NCBI GenBank assembly: GCA_034336665.1
Contig: CM067572.1
Span: 3,093,786-3,157,785, forward strand
DNA: 64,000 nt
From: Luscinia megarhynchos
Lineage: Eukaryota > Chordata > Aves > Passeriformes > Turdidae
Direction of reading: 5' to 3'
The notes under the pieces are model-generated. The model was not told the DNA's origin. It saw only the letters and a program-made list of their open reading frames with translations, and did no database searches. Made by a program: the position numbers and the translations under genes. Positions 25,201-35,760 of the stretch are shown here, in pieces. Numbering within the stretch: the first letter of the stretch is position 1; every line of letters begins with the position of its first letter.

Positions 25201-28200
25201 AGACACACTCCACTTGAATCCCTGATCCTCAAGAGGAATCCCTGTGAGTTCCAGGAAAGATACAGACAACTGTAAGTCTGCCCCTCTCGAGCCCAACAGA
25301 AGTGATAAACACAAAAAACAAATGTTTGACAGAGTTTCAAAGGAATAGGATCTCAAATCCAACAAGCTTTTCATTTTCCCTTAGTTTCAACGCTCTGAAA
25401 TGCTCCAGGAATGTGGGTTAGTGAGCTATTATGTGATAAAAGCCCCAAAATATTCAGAAACTGCCTATGATGCTTTTTAATGCCATGACTGGCAGCTGAA
25501 CTAAGCCTGGATCAGGTTCACAGACAGTGAGCAGATAAATTAGATTCCCTTTTATTAATAGCAGCTACCTATTACTCAATCTCTCTCCAGTCTCACTGCA
25601 TCCTTGGTGGGCTCTGCAAGGAGCCCAAATTGCATTACATGTCAGAGATGGAATCAGGAGCATGTCTTGGAGGACAGGAGCAACAGCAGGGGAAAATTAA
25701 GTTCCCTTCATTTGATTTTTCTGGATTCCCCCTGTCCCTGTGGGAGCTGCTTTCCCTGAGCAGCCCCTCAGTGGAAGATGTGCTGCAGGCTCTGGGATGT
25801 GCTGGAGATTCAACAGAGCAGCCTCAGACACTGGGGATGGAAATTCCAATCCAGGACATCACAATCCAGGGAAATCCAGCAGAATATAATCTATTCTCAG
25901 TCTCACTCCTAGAAAATCTGCATGGATTTTTTTTTTCCCCCACTTACAAACACAGCCAGGTTGATATTTTAAAGATCAACCTTGCAGAGTGTGTCTGAAA
26001 TGGGACACATCTCCTCCCTGGAAGGGGGGAAAAAGACAGGAGAAGTGTAAAAGAAATGTTTAATGAAAATTTCTGAATTTCCAGAATGTTTTACCCCTTT
26101 AGCCTTGTGGGCTTCCCTTTGGCAGTGTGGTGCTGCTGCTTTCCAGAGGCAGGGAGGCAGGTATCAGCATGGAAGGGGAAAAGTAAACTTTAAATTATGG
26201 ATTTCACTTTTTATTTGCATATCTACAGGTCCAGGAGGACAAAAGCAGAAAACCACCTTTTAACAATTCCCAATTGTGTTTCTGCTCTCAGTCTTAGAGC
26301 AATTAAATATTGGTATTTTTTGATGTAACTCTGGTATTATGTTCATTCTCGGTGTTGGAAGAAAGATTCTTCAAGTGCTTTATTGAGTCTGATGATATAA
26401 AAGTGGTACAATAGAGTGAAATCTGAGAGTTTTAATTAGCTCTTTATCAGATAAATTCTGCAACAAATGAAAAATCAAGATTTCCAATCTATTTTAGATA
26501 TGTTTGAATCCACTGTTTCTTTTTTTATCAGTGCCTGTTTTGTTCTCCAAGATTATTTTTCTCAATTTCTATTTTTCCTTTTGTCTCTCTTTAAGTGTGT
26601 TCTCCAATTTGCCAAACCTGAAAATACTGGATGGTATCCCAAAACTGCCAGAGGACTGTTCACCCCCCGATGTCAGGTTTTTTTACAGAATCTGCACTAT
26701 ACTCTAGCACTGTATTTTTGTGGGATCACAACTGTGCTACAACCACCTTGCTTCAAAGAGTCAATAAATCCTGCTTATGGAAGTCCTATTTTATTTTTTT
26801 TTACTGGTCAAAGAGACATTGAAACAGAAATAAAACATTTTTGAGTGCATTTGTGATACCAATATGGATATGGGTACATAAATAATACATAATGTTATAC
26901 TGAATATCGTGAGTTTGGTGTATTAAAAACAGTGTGTGATTTTCTCATCCAGGAACTCTGTGTCGACAGCTACTCACAGTTATTGACTCCCACTGCATTT
27001 AATTAAAACATATCCAAGCTCAGACCCCAAGATCATTGTGGAAATGACACAGGGATGAACATCCAAAGGAAAGGAAAACAAATCCCACAGCTGAATAAAA
27101 GCTCCACCATGTCCAAGTGCTCTTTAATGAGCTTTGTATACATGGGAGAAGCTGAATCAGTAGAAATTTTTAAAAAAATAAAGACAATAAAAAAGATCTT
27201 GCTCTGCAGTTTGGTGTGGCCAGAGAGCACTGGGGAGGTAAATCAAGAAAAGGAAAGGTCTTTTGTCTCACTGCTGGCATTATTTGGGGATGTCCTGCTG
27301 CTTAATAGAGGCTCCTCAAAGCAGAACCACAGGAGGGAGAGACCTGTGGGAGCTGAAAAGGGAATTGTGAAGGCTCTCAGGATTTCTGGATGCAATTACC
27401 TTTGAGAGGTATCTGTCCTTGGCTTTTGACTGATTTGCTGCCCAGTCTTGGGGGTTTTTATCCCAACCAGCACACAAATACCTGTGCCACCAACAGAGCC
27501 CTGGAAATGAAGCCAGTTAAGGGAATTGCCTGATTGCAGAGACAGTCAATAAATTCTCTGCTGTGTGCTGGCTGCAGGGAGGAGGAAGGAGAACTCATCC
27601 CTCTGCAGGGCCAAGGCTCAGCAGCACAAATGTCACAGCAGCTCTGCTCAGCACCTGCACTGCACCAGGCAGGAGAAATCACCAGCTGGGAAAGTCTCCA
27701 GGCTCTGTCCTTGCCTCTCCCACAGCTCAGCAGCCAAAACAGGTGATTAAACATTGCACTAATGAAATAATAAGATTTTAAATGTGTTGCAGGATCTGGC
27801 TCAGAGGGATTTTCTACAGCTGTGACAGGAAAAGGCAGTGGAGCACTGCAAGGAGGTCACCCTCAGGAAATAATCTTGAATTTCAGAGAAGCAGAGCAGT
27901 GTTTACACTCACAGGATCACCCCAGCACTGGGAACAGAGCAGGCTGAGACAAACCCCTCCATAAACACCCCCAGGATCAGGAGGGAAATTCTGCAACACA
28001 CTGCAAAGAGCTTTTACAGGTTCAGAGAGAGATGTGTGGTTTATTCAGAAACAACAACACAGGCAGGGCTTTGGAACAGGGACACAGAACATCAGGCAGG
28101 CTCTTGTGATGAGCTTGGAACTGCTCTGTGCCCCAGCACTGCCAGGCTGAACTCAGGGAATTCACCAACAAGTTATTTAATCCACAGCAAGTGGAAATTT

Positions 28201-31200
28201 GGGGTGGTGCTGTACATGGCAAACTGGCCCAGAGCAGGAATCTTTGCTGTGGAGGGGATGGGAACTGAAAACGAAAGTTTTTTATGGACTGAGGATAGTC
28301 TAGAAATGAATCCAGACACCCTAGAACACATTATCATTATAAAGAACCCCTGTTGTGCCTGGGAGTGGAAGGTTGGACACAAAGCATTAAATATATTCCT
28401 TCCAGCTGAGGACATGTGTGAGACAATCCTTTGACAGACCTAAGTGCCATAAGGGTGCCACAGTAGACAGAATGTCCCATTTCTATTTTTATATAGAAAT
28501 CAAAATCACAGCATTTTATCGCAGAAAATCAAAATTTTCCTGAAGTGGCAGCTGGAGCAGGATCTTGGGAACTGCTCTTGGGGGGTGTTGGATTGAGAAT
28601 CCATCAGTTTATTGCTGTTCTGAATTCATGCCACCAGACCCCAAGGGGCATTGAACCAGCCCTGCTGAAATCACAGCACCAAGCACTGAGCTCTCCTCCC
28701 AGAATCCAGCACCAGAAAGGGAGGCTGAGGTGGGAAATTGCTCCAGCCCCATGGGCACATGTTTCAGCTCCTGGTAAAGCCACCCCCAGCTCTTGCAGCT
28801 GTAATTAGGAGATTCTGGAGCCTCTCCTGGGAACAGGGGCTCTGCTGCTTGCACCTGAGTGCTGGGTCAGCCAAAAGCACAGACATTGATTTATTCTTTC
28901 AAACAGGAAGTTGGTTCTGCTCTCATTTCATTATTTTAATGCTCTGGCTCTGGGAACCCAGGGAAATATGAGGTAATTCTGGGGAGCCTTGCTGATTTTA
29001 TTTAAAGTCATCCAGGAGAAAGAATGTGCTGGTGATGTTTGAGTCGTGCTGCAGAGAGATTTAAAGATCAGAGAAGCACAGAATGGTTTAGGTTGGAAGG
29101 GACAGAAAAGCCCATTTAATTCAATCCCCTCAATGGCCTTGGACATTTCCAGGGACCCACGGGCAGCCACAGCTTCTCTGGGAAATCTGTGCCAGGGCCT
29201 CCCCATTCTCACAGGGAAAATTCCTTCCATCCATTCTGAAATGCAAAATAACAGGTGAGCTCAGTATCAAAGTGGCATGAAATCAATTTCCAATTACTTA
29301 CAAAGATTCCTTTGAACCTGACATTTCATGAAAACTTAGCAAAGTGCTCCAAAAATCTTGCTCAACATCCTCAGGCAGGTCCAGGGCTGATGAGCCTAAA
29401 CCTGTCTAATTTAGCTGTCTCTTCACTTCCCATTATGTCTAAATCTCTCAATACAAATTAGAAAAGTTTGAATAGAAAAATTTGAGCAATATCAAATAAA
29501 AAAAAAAAACCAAACAGATTAACTAAATGAATAGAAAGAAAATAAGCTTTTTCATTCAATCCTTTATTATTATCCCAGGAGTTTCAGAGCAGGGTTTAAA
29601 AGATCTGTAATTATTACAGTTCAGGGGTCATGGAACTAAAGCTGTAGCAGAGAAGAAACCATCAAGTACTGATAAGCATTAAAAAAACAATCTGCTTGCA
29701 CACACCTCATCTGCAGGACGTGAAGGACAAACACTACTGGTCCAAATTATTTAAATCACTCAGGAAAGAAAGGTTTTGAGGCAATATCCTTCCCCAGGAC
29801 TGTTCATTGCAGCCCTGAGTGTGTGTGAACACAGCAAAGGGGAGAGCAGGGGATTCCCATGAGAAATGAGATCTTTCAGTGCCTCACCCTGGGTTTCAGA
29901 GGCTGGGAGTGCACCTGGGGCAAAGCAGGGCTGATCAGCTCAGCCTGTAATTCCCCCTCTGGAATTTCAATGCTAGCTTGGGTTGCAGTGCAGGATGTGA
30001 CCAGAAATGTGGATTCTGTCACCCCATCTGTTAAAGCAGGTGGGGCAGTACCCCTTATCTCCTGGCACACATTATCTGTTAATGGGCATCTTTAAACCAG
30101 GTGGGGCAATCATCTTTATCTTTCCACAGCCCATCCTCCCTCCAGGAGATATCTCCTGTTAATTGGCCATTGTTAAAAACCGGGTGTGGCAGTGATCCTC
30201 ATCTCTGTGGGAGTATCTCCTGTTAACGGGCCATTGTTAAAAACTGGGTGTGGCAGTGATCCTTATCTCTGTGGGAATATCTCCTGTTCATGGGCCATTG
30301 TTAAAAACCTGGTGAGCAGTGATTCTTATTGCTGTGGGAGATATCACCTGTTAATTGGCCATTGTTAAAAACTGGGTGTGGCCGTGATCCTTATTGCTGT
30401 GGGAGATATCACCTGTTAATTGGCCATTGTTAAAAACTGGGTGTGGCAGTGACCCTTATCTCTGTGGGAATATCTCCTGTTAATGGGCCATTGTTAAAAA
30501 CCAGCTGGGGCAATCATCTTTATCTTTCCACAGCCCATCCTCCCTCCAGGAGATATCTCCTGTTCATGGCCATTGAGTCCCAGGGCATGGCTGATAAAAT
30601 TCCATCATCCCACTGGGAGATGCTCCAGCCAGGGGAGGAGCCAAGCCTTTCCTACCCAGATAAAAACTGAGATTTTGGACACCAAGGCACCTTCTTTCCA
30701 CTGGATTCCAGAGGAAAACCAGACCTTTCCACATCATCCCTGGAGCTTCAGAGGAAACTGCACCTTCTACAGGAGCACTGCTCCAGCTGAACCACATCTG
30801 CCACTGCAGGAGGATGCAGCCACCATTGAATGGGACTGCTGCCAACACCCTGACTGACTGACGGGTGTCAGCTTGGATTCTGACTCTGGCAGTGCTTTGG
30901 GGTTGTTCTTTGTAATACTGTATTTCTATTTTAATTTTCCAAGTAAAGAATTGATATTCCTAATTCCCATATCTTTGCCTAAGAGCCCCTTAATTTCAAA
31001 ATTATAATAATAATTTAAAAGAAGGGAGTTTACATTCTCCATTTCAAAGAAAAAGCTTCTGCCTTTATTGGCAGACACCTGTCCTTCAAACCAAGACAAA
31101 TGCAAATCATTCCACCCCAAATTCCCGCACTGCTATGGGTTAAATAATTTATTGGTGAGTCCCTGAGCTCAGCCTGCAGTGCTGGGCACAGAGCAGCCCC

Positions 31201-31973
31201 AAGCACATCACAAGAGCCTGCTGAGGTCCCTGTGAGCTCTCAGGGTGCTGTGAAATGAGAAATGCCTGGCACAGCCTTTGGGATGTGCTGAGGGTGCTGT
31301 GCTCAGTCCCAGCTGTCCCTGCACATCCCCATGGCCAGGAAGGGATCCCTCCTGTCCCTGTCCTGCTCCTGTCCATGGCATGTCAGCCCTGGAGAAGCAG
31401 AGCACTCTCCCTTTCCCCAGAGAAACTGAAGATATCAGACAGTGCTCATTTATTTCACCATTTCCTTCCTGTCTGATTAAAACCAAATTCCTCCTGGTCT
31501 GTCCAATGCAGCTTTCAGTCATCACCACTAAATTTTTTCTGTTCAGTAAAACATTTTCAGCATTTTTGATGATACCAAAAGGGAAAATGAATTTGCTGAA
31601 TATGCTGACTGACACTGATCCATTTGGATACATGTACTGGACATGCAGAGGCACATGGCAGGAAGCAGGGTGGAAATAAACTATTAAGATATCCCAGATC
31701 ACTCATTTTTCATTTGTAATCTATCATTCCAGACAGATTTGTGTTGGAATTGCCAGGTACACACCACATGATGCAATTGAAAGCCCTGAAGGAGAGGAAA
31801 GAAAGCCATCAACAACAAATGCTATGGATAAAATCAGCCTTAGAAATAAAAGTGATAGCCTGAACAGGGATGAGAGAAGCTTGGACAGTAATAATATGGG
31901 AATATCTGATGGAAATTCCTGTGCTCTTGATGTATGGAACCCAAAACTCTTCTTTCTGCCAGGACTGAGCTGA
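16233..31973 (+). CDS. Leucine-rich-repeat protein, eight-exon gene (possibly LRRC77)
   Basis: Assembled by eye from eight exons: 16233-16258, 21565-21715, 22559-22652, 23653-23714, 24324-24466, 25074-25271, 26596-26676 and 31733-31973. Together they give 996 bases, or 331 residues and a stop. All junctions keep frame (phases 2,0,1,0,2,2,2). Residues 1-90 are not repetitive. Residues 91-111 are acidic then basic. Residues 139-215 hold about four leucine-rich repeats of the LxxLxLxxNxIxxL type. Residues 217-236 form an LRR cap ([17 protein letters not shown]), as in SDS22 and U2A' and in several axonemal assembly proteins. Residues 252-331 are a polar tail. There is no signal peptide or membrane segment, so it is probably cytosolic and binds a protein partner. 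Synteny next to GOLIM4 recalls human LRRC77P, a pseudogene. That name is from memory and uncertain. Exons 5-7 are firm and exon 1 is weakest. Confidence 0.7.
17770..17850 (-). mobile_element. Short decayed CR1 3' end
   Basis: CTCACAGAATGCTCTGGGTT followed by GGCAGGGGATTTAAAATTCA matches a diverged reversed CR1 3' end. A 17-base segment with CAATTCCACCTGTGA is repeated beside it. It lies in LRR intron 1. Confidence 0.6.
19818..20389 (-). mobile_element. Solo LTR of an endogenous retrovirus, minus strand
   Basis: Read on the minus strand, the element starts TGTGCTGGGTTTTG and ends in CA (plus-strand TG at 19818, CA at 20388-20389). It is about 570 bases long and has an AATAAA near its 3' part (plus-strand TTTATT at 19930). 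The flanks CTCAG (left) and CTCAA (right) are a near-match target duplication. No primer-binding site, gag or pol sequence adjoins it, so it is a solo LTR left by recombination. It lies in intron 1 of the LRR gene, antisense to it. The family name is not certain. Confidence 0.65.
20975..21042 (+). mobile_element. Short decayed CR1 3' end
   Basis: TGCAGGTTGCACTTGATGAC then CTTGGAGCTCTTTCCCAGCA and AATGATTCTGTGATTTG resemble a diverged CR1 3' terminus with one terminal ATTCTGTG. It lies in LRR intron 1. Confidence 0.6.
21565..21715 (+). CDS. LRR gene exon 2
   Basis: The acceptor has a strong pyrimidine tract (CATCTCCCCTCTAG|T) and the donor is CCCA|GTAAGT. The exon encodes residues 10-59 (starts [17 protein letters not shown], ends SWDSRLPFP). 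It enters in phase 2 and leaves in phase 0. It is rich in Ser and Pro and lacks a recognised domain. It was chosen because both splice sites are good and one frame is open across the whole exon and joins exon 3. Confidence 0.6.
22559..22652 (+). CDS. LRR gene exon 3
   Basis: Bounded by CCTTTTTCTAAG|C and GGAAG|GTAAGG. It encodes residues 60-90, including [20 protein letters not shown]. It enters in phase 0 and leaves in phase 1. An in-frame TGA just upstream of the acceptor rules out extending it 5'. The composition looks like a folded, conserved segment, but no domain is recognised. Confidence 0.65.
23653..23714 (+). CDS. LRR gene exon 4
   Basis: A 62-base exon between TTTCTCTCTGACCAG|GG and AACAA|GTAACT. 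It encodes residues 92-111 ([20 protein letters not shown]), a charged and probably helical linker leading into the repeats. Phases 1 and 0 match both neighbours. Confidence 0.65.
24324..24466 (+). CDS. LRR gene exon 5, first repeat
   Basis: Bounded by TTTTTCCCTTCCCAG|GAG and GCCAAG|GTAGAC. It encodes residues 112-158, opening [18 protein letters not shown] and containing the repeat [20 protein letters not shown]. It leaves in phase 2 and joins exon 6 as R-C-R-E-L. A diverged copy of its last 41 bases, with following intron, sits at 28422. Confidence 0.85.
24426..24630 (+). repeat. Source copy of a 200-bp segmental duplication
   Basis: This segment spans the end of exon 5 and the start of its intron. 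It is copied, at roughly 90 percent identity by eye, at 28422-28641. Shared text includes TTGACAGACCTAAGTGCCAT and GAGAATCCATCAGTTTATTG. Confidence 0.85.
25074..25271 (+). CDS. LRR gene exon 6, central repeats
   Basis: Bounded by TGTACTTTACAG|A and ACAACT|GTAAGT. It encodes residues 160-224, with repeats around [31 protein letters not shown] and [13 protein letters not shown], then ERYRQ, which begins the LRR cap. It enters and leaves in phase 2. It contains the clearest LxxLxLxxN spacing in the gene. Confidence 0.9.
26596..26676 (+). CDS. LRR gene exon 7, LRR cap
   Basis: Bounded by TGTCTCTCTTTAAG|T and GATGTCAG|GTTTTT. The donor has the GT but is weak after it. The exon encodes residues 226-251, [20 protein letters not shown] and a short Cys/Pro tail. 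This is the standard LRR-cap ending seen in SDS22-like proteins. Phase 2 leads into exon 8 as AG|A (Arg). Confidence 0.85.
28422..28641 (+). pseudogene. Duplicated fragment of LRR exon 5 and intron
   Basis: This is a degenerate second copy of 24426-24630, lying in intron 7. The coding part has a one-base length change near 28428. Its last codons read GTG CCA CAG TAG where exon 5 has TTG CCA AG|GTAGAC, so the AAG|GT donor is lost. No acceptor or start precedes it. It therefore cannot act as an alternative exon 5. Confidence 0.75.
29075..29235 (-). mobile_element. CR1 LINE 3' fragment, minus strand
   Basis: The plus strand reads GCACAGAATGGTTTAGGTTG and then GGAAGGGACAG, the reverse of the CR1 3' end. 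It continues into the reversed CR1 segment with CAGCTTCTCTGGGAAATCTG. It lies in intron 7 of the LRR gene and is antisense to it. Confidence 0.85.
29996..31098 (+). mobile_element. Solo LTR, ERVL-like, with tandem-repeated U3
   Basis: The element is about 1.1 kb, from TGTGACCAGAAATGTGG to CAAACCAAGACA. It has a TATA-like GATAAAA at about 30659 and an R/U5-like end containing TTTGCCTAAGAGCCCC. This matches my recollection of songbird ERVL-type LTRs. Its U3 carries about seven 64-bp repeats. No gag, pol or env sequence adjoins it, so it is a solo LTR. No convincing target duplication is visible (flanks CAGGA and AATGC), so the ends could be off by a few bases. It lies sense-oriented in the last intron of the LRR gene. 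Confidence 0.65.
30101..30572 (+). repeat. 64-bp repeats inside the LTR U3
   Basis: GGCCATTGTTAAAAAC recurs at 30165, 30229, 30293, 30357, 30422 and 30486, a steady period of 64-65. The outermost copies (about 30101-30164 and 30505-30568) share a variant segment with TCTTTATCTTTCCACAGCCC. Most units carry a TTATCT or AGATATC core, which is or resembles a GATA-factor site. Several copies contain TGATCC just before it. Confidence 0.9.
31733..31973 (+). CDS. LRR gene exon 8, C-terminal coding exon
   Basis: Acceptor CTATCATTCCAG|A, then 79 codons open to TGA at 31971-31973. Residues 253-331 begin [20 protein letters not shown], run through a polar Ser/Asn/Lys/Asp stretch, and end [12 protein letters not shown]. 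There is no ATG near the start, as expected for an internal acceptor. The link across a 5-kb intron rests on matching phase and an unusually long open frame. A missing exon between 7 and 8 is possible. Confidence 0.6.
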
Positions 31974-32001
31974 ATCCAGCCTTCCTCCTTACATTGTTTT
32001 A

Positions 32002-32007
32002 ATTAAA
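32002..32007 (+). terminator. Possible poly(A) signal of the LRR gene
   Basis: ATTAAA lies about 30 bases after the stop codon, within a TTTTAATTAAATTG context. It would give a very short 3' UTR. Other AATAAA-like sites occur further on (for example near 33134), so this is only a candidate. Confidence 0.25.
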
Positions 32008-35000
32008 TTGCAGTTCACCACTTTCTTCCAAACAGTTTTCCTCATTTACCTGGGGGTGCATCCTTTAGTTTGTGCTGGGGCTGCAGTGTGCTGCTTGCAG
32101 GAGAGCCAAGGTGCAGTTCCAGAGAGGAGGAATCACCTCCCAGGTATTCTCAGTGATTCTCAGTGATTCTCACTCCTGTCCTGGAGCTGAGCTCTGCTGT
32201 CACCAGCTGGGACCAGGCTCATTCTGAACCACAGCAACTCCCCCAGCACCAATTTTAGCTACTCCCTGCTCTCCTTTTCTTCATTTCACTGCATAATCCT
32301 GCTTGAACAAACCCCATCACTGGAAGATATTCACAGAATTAGGGGCTCATCTATTTTCCTGAGCACTGGGAACTGTCACAGCCATTAATATTGTCCCAGG
32401 TGGAATAATCTGACCTGAACTATCCAACAATGAGAACTGCAGAGAGCAGAGCAGCCACAGAACCCTGGCCAGTGAGCTGAAGTGCAGCTGCCAGAAGTTC
32501 AAATGAATTAGGGAAAAAAAAAGTGTGTTTTACTCAGTGGAAAGAACTACAGCCAAAAGAAACAGATCCCACAGGGAAATGCTGAACTTTTTGACAATAA
32601 TAACCAGCTGCAATTTGCCTCTCTTTCTTCCTTGAGCCATTCTGGGTCTCGTGGTTGTTGAGTTTTTGCTGGAAGTTGTACCCAGCATGGCTGAAAGAGC
32701 CCACCTGAGGGAGCTGGCCCTAGGTCTTGGCTTTAAAGTGCCTTTTTCAGCTCTTTGTGCTAATTTTTTGGGTTGTGCAAATCACTCTCCAGTGCCTCAA
32801 AGAATTCCATTTCATAGGATTTCTAAAAGGATAACATCCCCTCGTTATGGAGCTCCTTCAAATTGCCTGGATGCTCATGTTAAGATCTCTTTTGGAGTCA
32901 CAATGTGCTGGTTGTGTGCAGAGGGACTCCCAAAACCCTCTGTGGGGCTGAGCACACTCAGGGCACCCACACATCCCTCCCAGGCTCCTTCTGCTGGGCT
33001 CTGCTTAACCATTTTCTCCTAAAAATTAGGAAATTCAAAGTTTCCCACCTGTAATTTCACCTTCAGATGAAGCCAAATGGATATTTTCACTCACTCAACA
33101 GGTATTTATTTACCCAGCATTTTTCCCAGATGGAATAAAATCCAGTACAGCTTTTTCATCCCCTCAGCTGAATTTCAGCCCTTCATTCCAGGCTGTTATA
33201 TACAGAGGGAAATTGCTCTCATAATCAGTTTTTGAGGGCTTTTGTTGCTAAGTTTTTGTTAAATGATGGAGAGTCTGTGCTGCTTTAACATGACACAGTG
33301 TCTCAGCTCCTAATCCTTTCACAACGAAGCAAATATATTTTACTTTCTTGAGAGATAACAGAAATCCTGCTTAAAACACAAAGCAAAGCCAAACAACAAG
33401 AGCAAAATTCTTGTACAATGAAATTGCATGAGCAGCACTGAGGAAGAATTTCAAGGCAGTGAAACCTCTCCACAAAGGGAACTCCAGCCAGCAGCCACTG
33501 CCTGCAGGAATGGTTTTCAATATTTCCACGTTTTTTTTCTCTTTTCTTTGACCTTTAGTGCAAGGCCATCTGTGCTGAGCAGCTGATTCTTGTGGTGCCT
33601 TGAGTGGCTGCCTCAGATAGGCTTCAGAGAGGATAATAAGGACTAAAACCTGTTGGTTTTAACATTTTTAAAGCTCCCCCCTTGCAGATAAAGTTTGCAA
33701 TAACTAATTCAGCCCCTGAAGGAACAAGTCTATTAGCTCTTTGATAGATAATTTAATTCCTGATAATTTATTGTGCTGGGTGGGTTGGGGAAACAGATTC
33801 AAAAGCCTTTTGGAGGATAATAAGAAATTACCAGGGGAACTAAAACACTATGGAAAAGGAAAATAGTGGAAAGATGAGGCTGGAAGTGCCTCCTTGATGT
33901 GGGATATTGGCAGCTTGAAGGGGGATCTGGAGGCAAGTGCAGTGTCTGGGGAGGGGAAAAGTGAAGAACCTGGCTTGAGGGAAAATAAAGTTTTTTAGGC
34001 TGGTTTGTCCTCTCAGTGTTTTGGCAGTTCCTGCTTTTCACTGTTAGATAAAAAGGTGATGAATTAGGGGGCAGTGGTTAAATCTCAGGGTTTTTTTCCA
34101 TGACCTCAGGGATTTATGTCACTTATTTGATTTTTATCTGCTGCTCCCATAGACCCTTATCTCCAGGTAAGGCCACAAGGTTTGTGCAGATCCCCTGCTG
34201 GCCTCTGTGCTTGACTCTGGAGCTGCACTGGGCTCCCCAAGTGCCCATCAAAGCCAGTTCTGGGTGTGGAAATCCAAAAGGAGAGAACTCACTGGCACTT
34301 GCTGTGTTTGTGGCAATCCAGGCTGGGAAAGGTTCTGCAAAGCAGAGCTGCTCCATCCTGGATTTTAGCCTGCAGTGCCCTCAGCCATCCACTTCAGCAG
34401 GCACAGCACACCCCCACCTCACCAAAATCCACCAAAATCTGCGTCTGCTCCTCCCCGATGAGTTTTTAGCTGCTGCTGTGAGCAATTCCCAGCCAGCAAA
34501 CACTGCAGCCTCCTGCTCTGTTAGCCCTGGAGCAGGACAAAATGCCAGGGCATGTGGGAACCCCTCTCCTGTTTCCTCCTGCAGCCTTGTCACAGGTTTT
34601 TTGTGTCACTTTTCAGGCAGGAATATATATTTTTTTTCTTTCTGTCCCTCCTTAAGATGCTGCCATGACATTATTAGGGAATAACTTGTCTGCCTGGAGC
34701 AGAAGGGGCTTGGAGAGCAGAGCACACAGGAACAAACCCAACGTTCTAAAGGAGTTCTGGCCCAGCTCAGTCACTCCAGCAGGGTTCAGATTTCAGGGGG
34801 ATGAGCCTGGAGAGGATTTCTGCCACCTGAGTGAAACCTGCTGGGGATATCCCACAGGAGCAGGCCCTGGGCATGGAGGCAGCTCCCAAAACCCAGCTCC
34901 TTGCAGAGGCACAGCTGTCAGGGCTGACAGGTTGTTGGAGATTCATGTTCACTTATGAGCCATGAAATAAAGCTCATCTCCCCTGCAATTTACTGCTGTG

Positions 35001-35352
35001 CAGTGCCATTGATTTTTATGGGAGCTGCCTGGTGTTTCATAGCAGAGTGTAATTCTGCTCCTTCTTTTTCTTGGACATTTCCAATTTGCCCATCGTTAAC
35101 TTAATGGCTCAGTCAAGAGCCCACTGAGCTTTTTATAGTATTTAAATGGGAGACATTAGCATAGCATGGATGCTTTAATACACCTATATATGAATCTTTA
35201 ATACATTCTTATTGATCAAGTCCTTCTGTGATAACAGAGGACTGTTCTCCCCCTTTACACAGGCAGAAAACTCAAGCACAGAAGGGAAAATTATTGCAAA
35301 TGTCACGTGCAGGATTTAGCAACAGAGTACTCAAACCCACTTATTCTAAATT

Positions 35353-35760
35353 GTAGAATCACAGAATGGTTTGGGTTGGAAGGGAGCTTTAAAATCGTCC
35401 AGTTCCAACACATTCCACTATCCCAGGTTGTTCCAAACCCTGTCCAGCCTGGCCTTGGGCTCTGCCAGGGCCTCCCCACCCTCACAGGGAAATTGGAATT
35501 GGAAATTCCTTCCTTCCCAAAATCCCCTCTAAGCCCTGCCCTCTGTCAGTTTAAAGCCATTCCCATGGTCCTGTCACTCCAGCCCCTCCAAACAGTCCCT
35601 GTCCATCTTTCTTGAGGCTCCCCTCGGGTCCTGGAAGGTCACAGCTGCCTCACCCAAACTCTGTTCCAGGCTGAACACCCCAGTTTCCCCAGGCTTCCCT
35701 CACATCAGCCATGCTCCATCCCTCTGAGCTGGCTCCTGCATCCTTTGAGAAGGTTTTTGT
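35353..35760 (-). mobile_element. CR1 LINE 3' fragment, about 400 bp, minus strand
   Basis: It begins on the plus strand with AGAATCACAGAATGGTTTGG and GTTGGAAGGGAGC, the reversed CR1 3' end. It continues through the reversed segments with TTTAAAGCCATTCCCATGGT and the reversed reverse-transcriptase-proximal part. This is one of the two longest CR1 copies in the window. Confidence 0.9.

Noticed and set aside
34100..34684. A 194-codon plus-strand open frame
   Set aside because: It overlaps other frames on both strands and has no splice sites that extend it, no domain and no family resemblance. It looks random.
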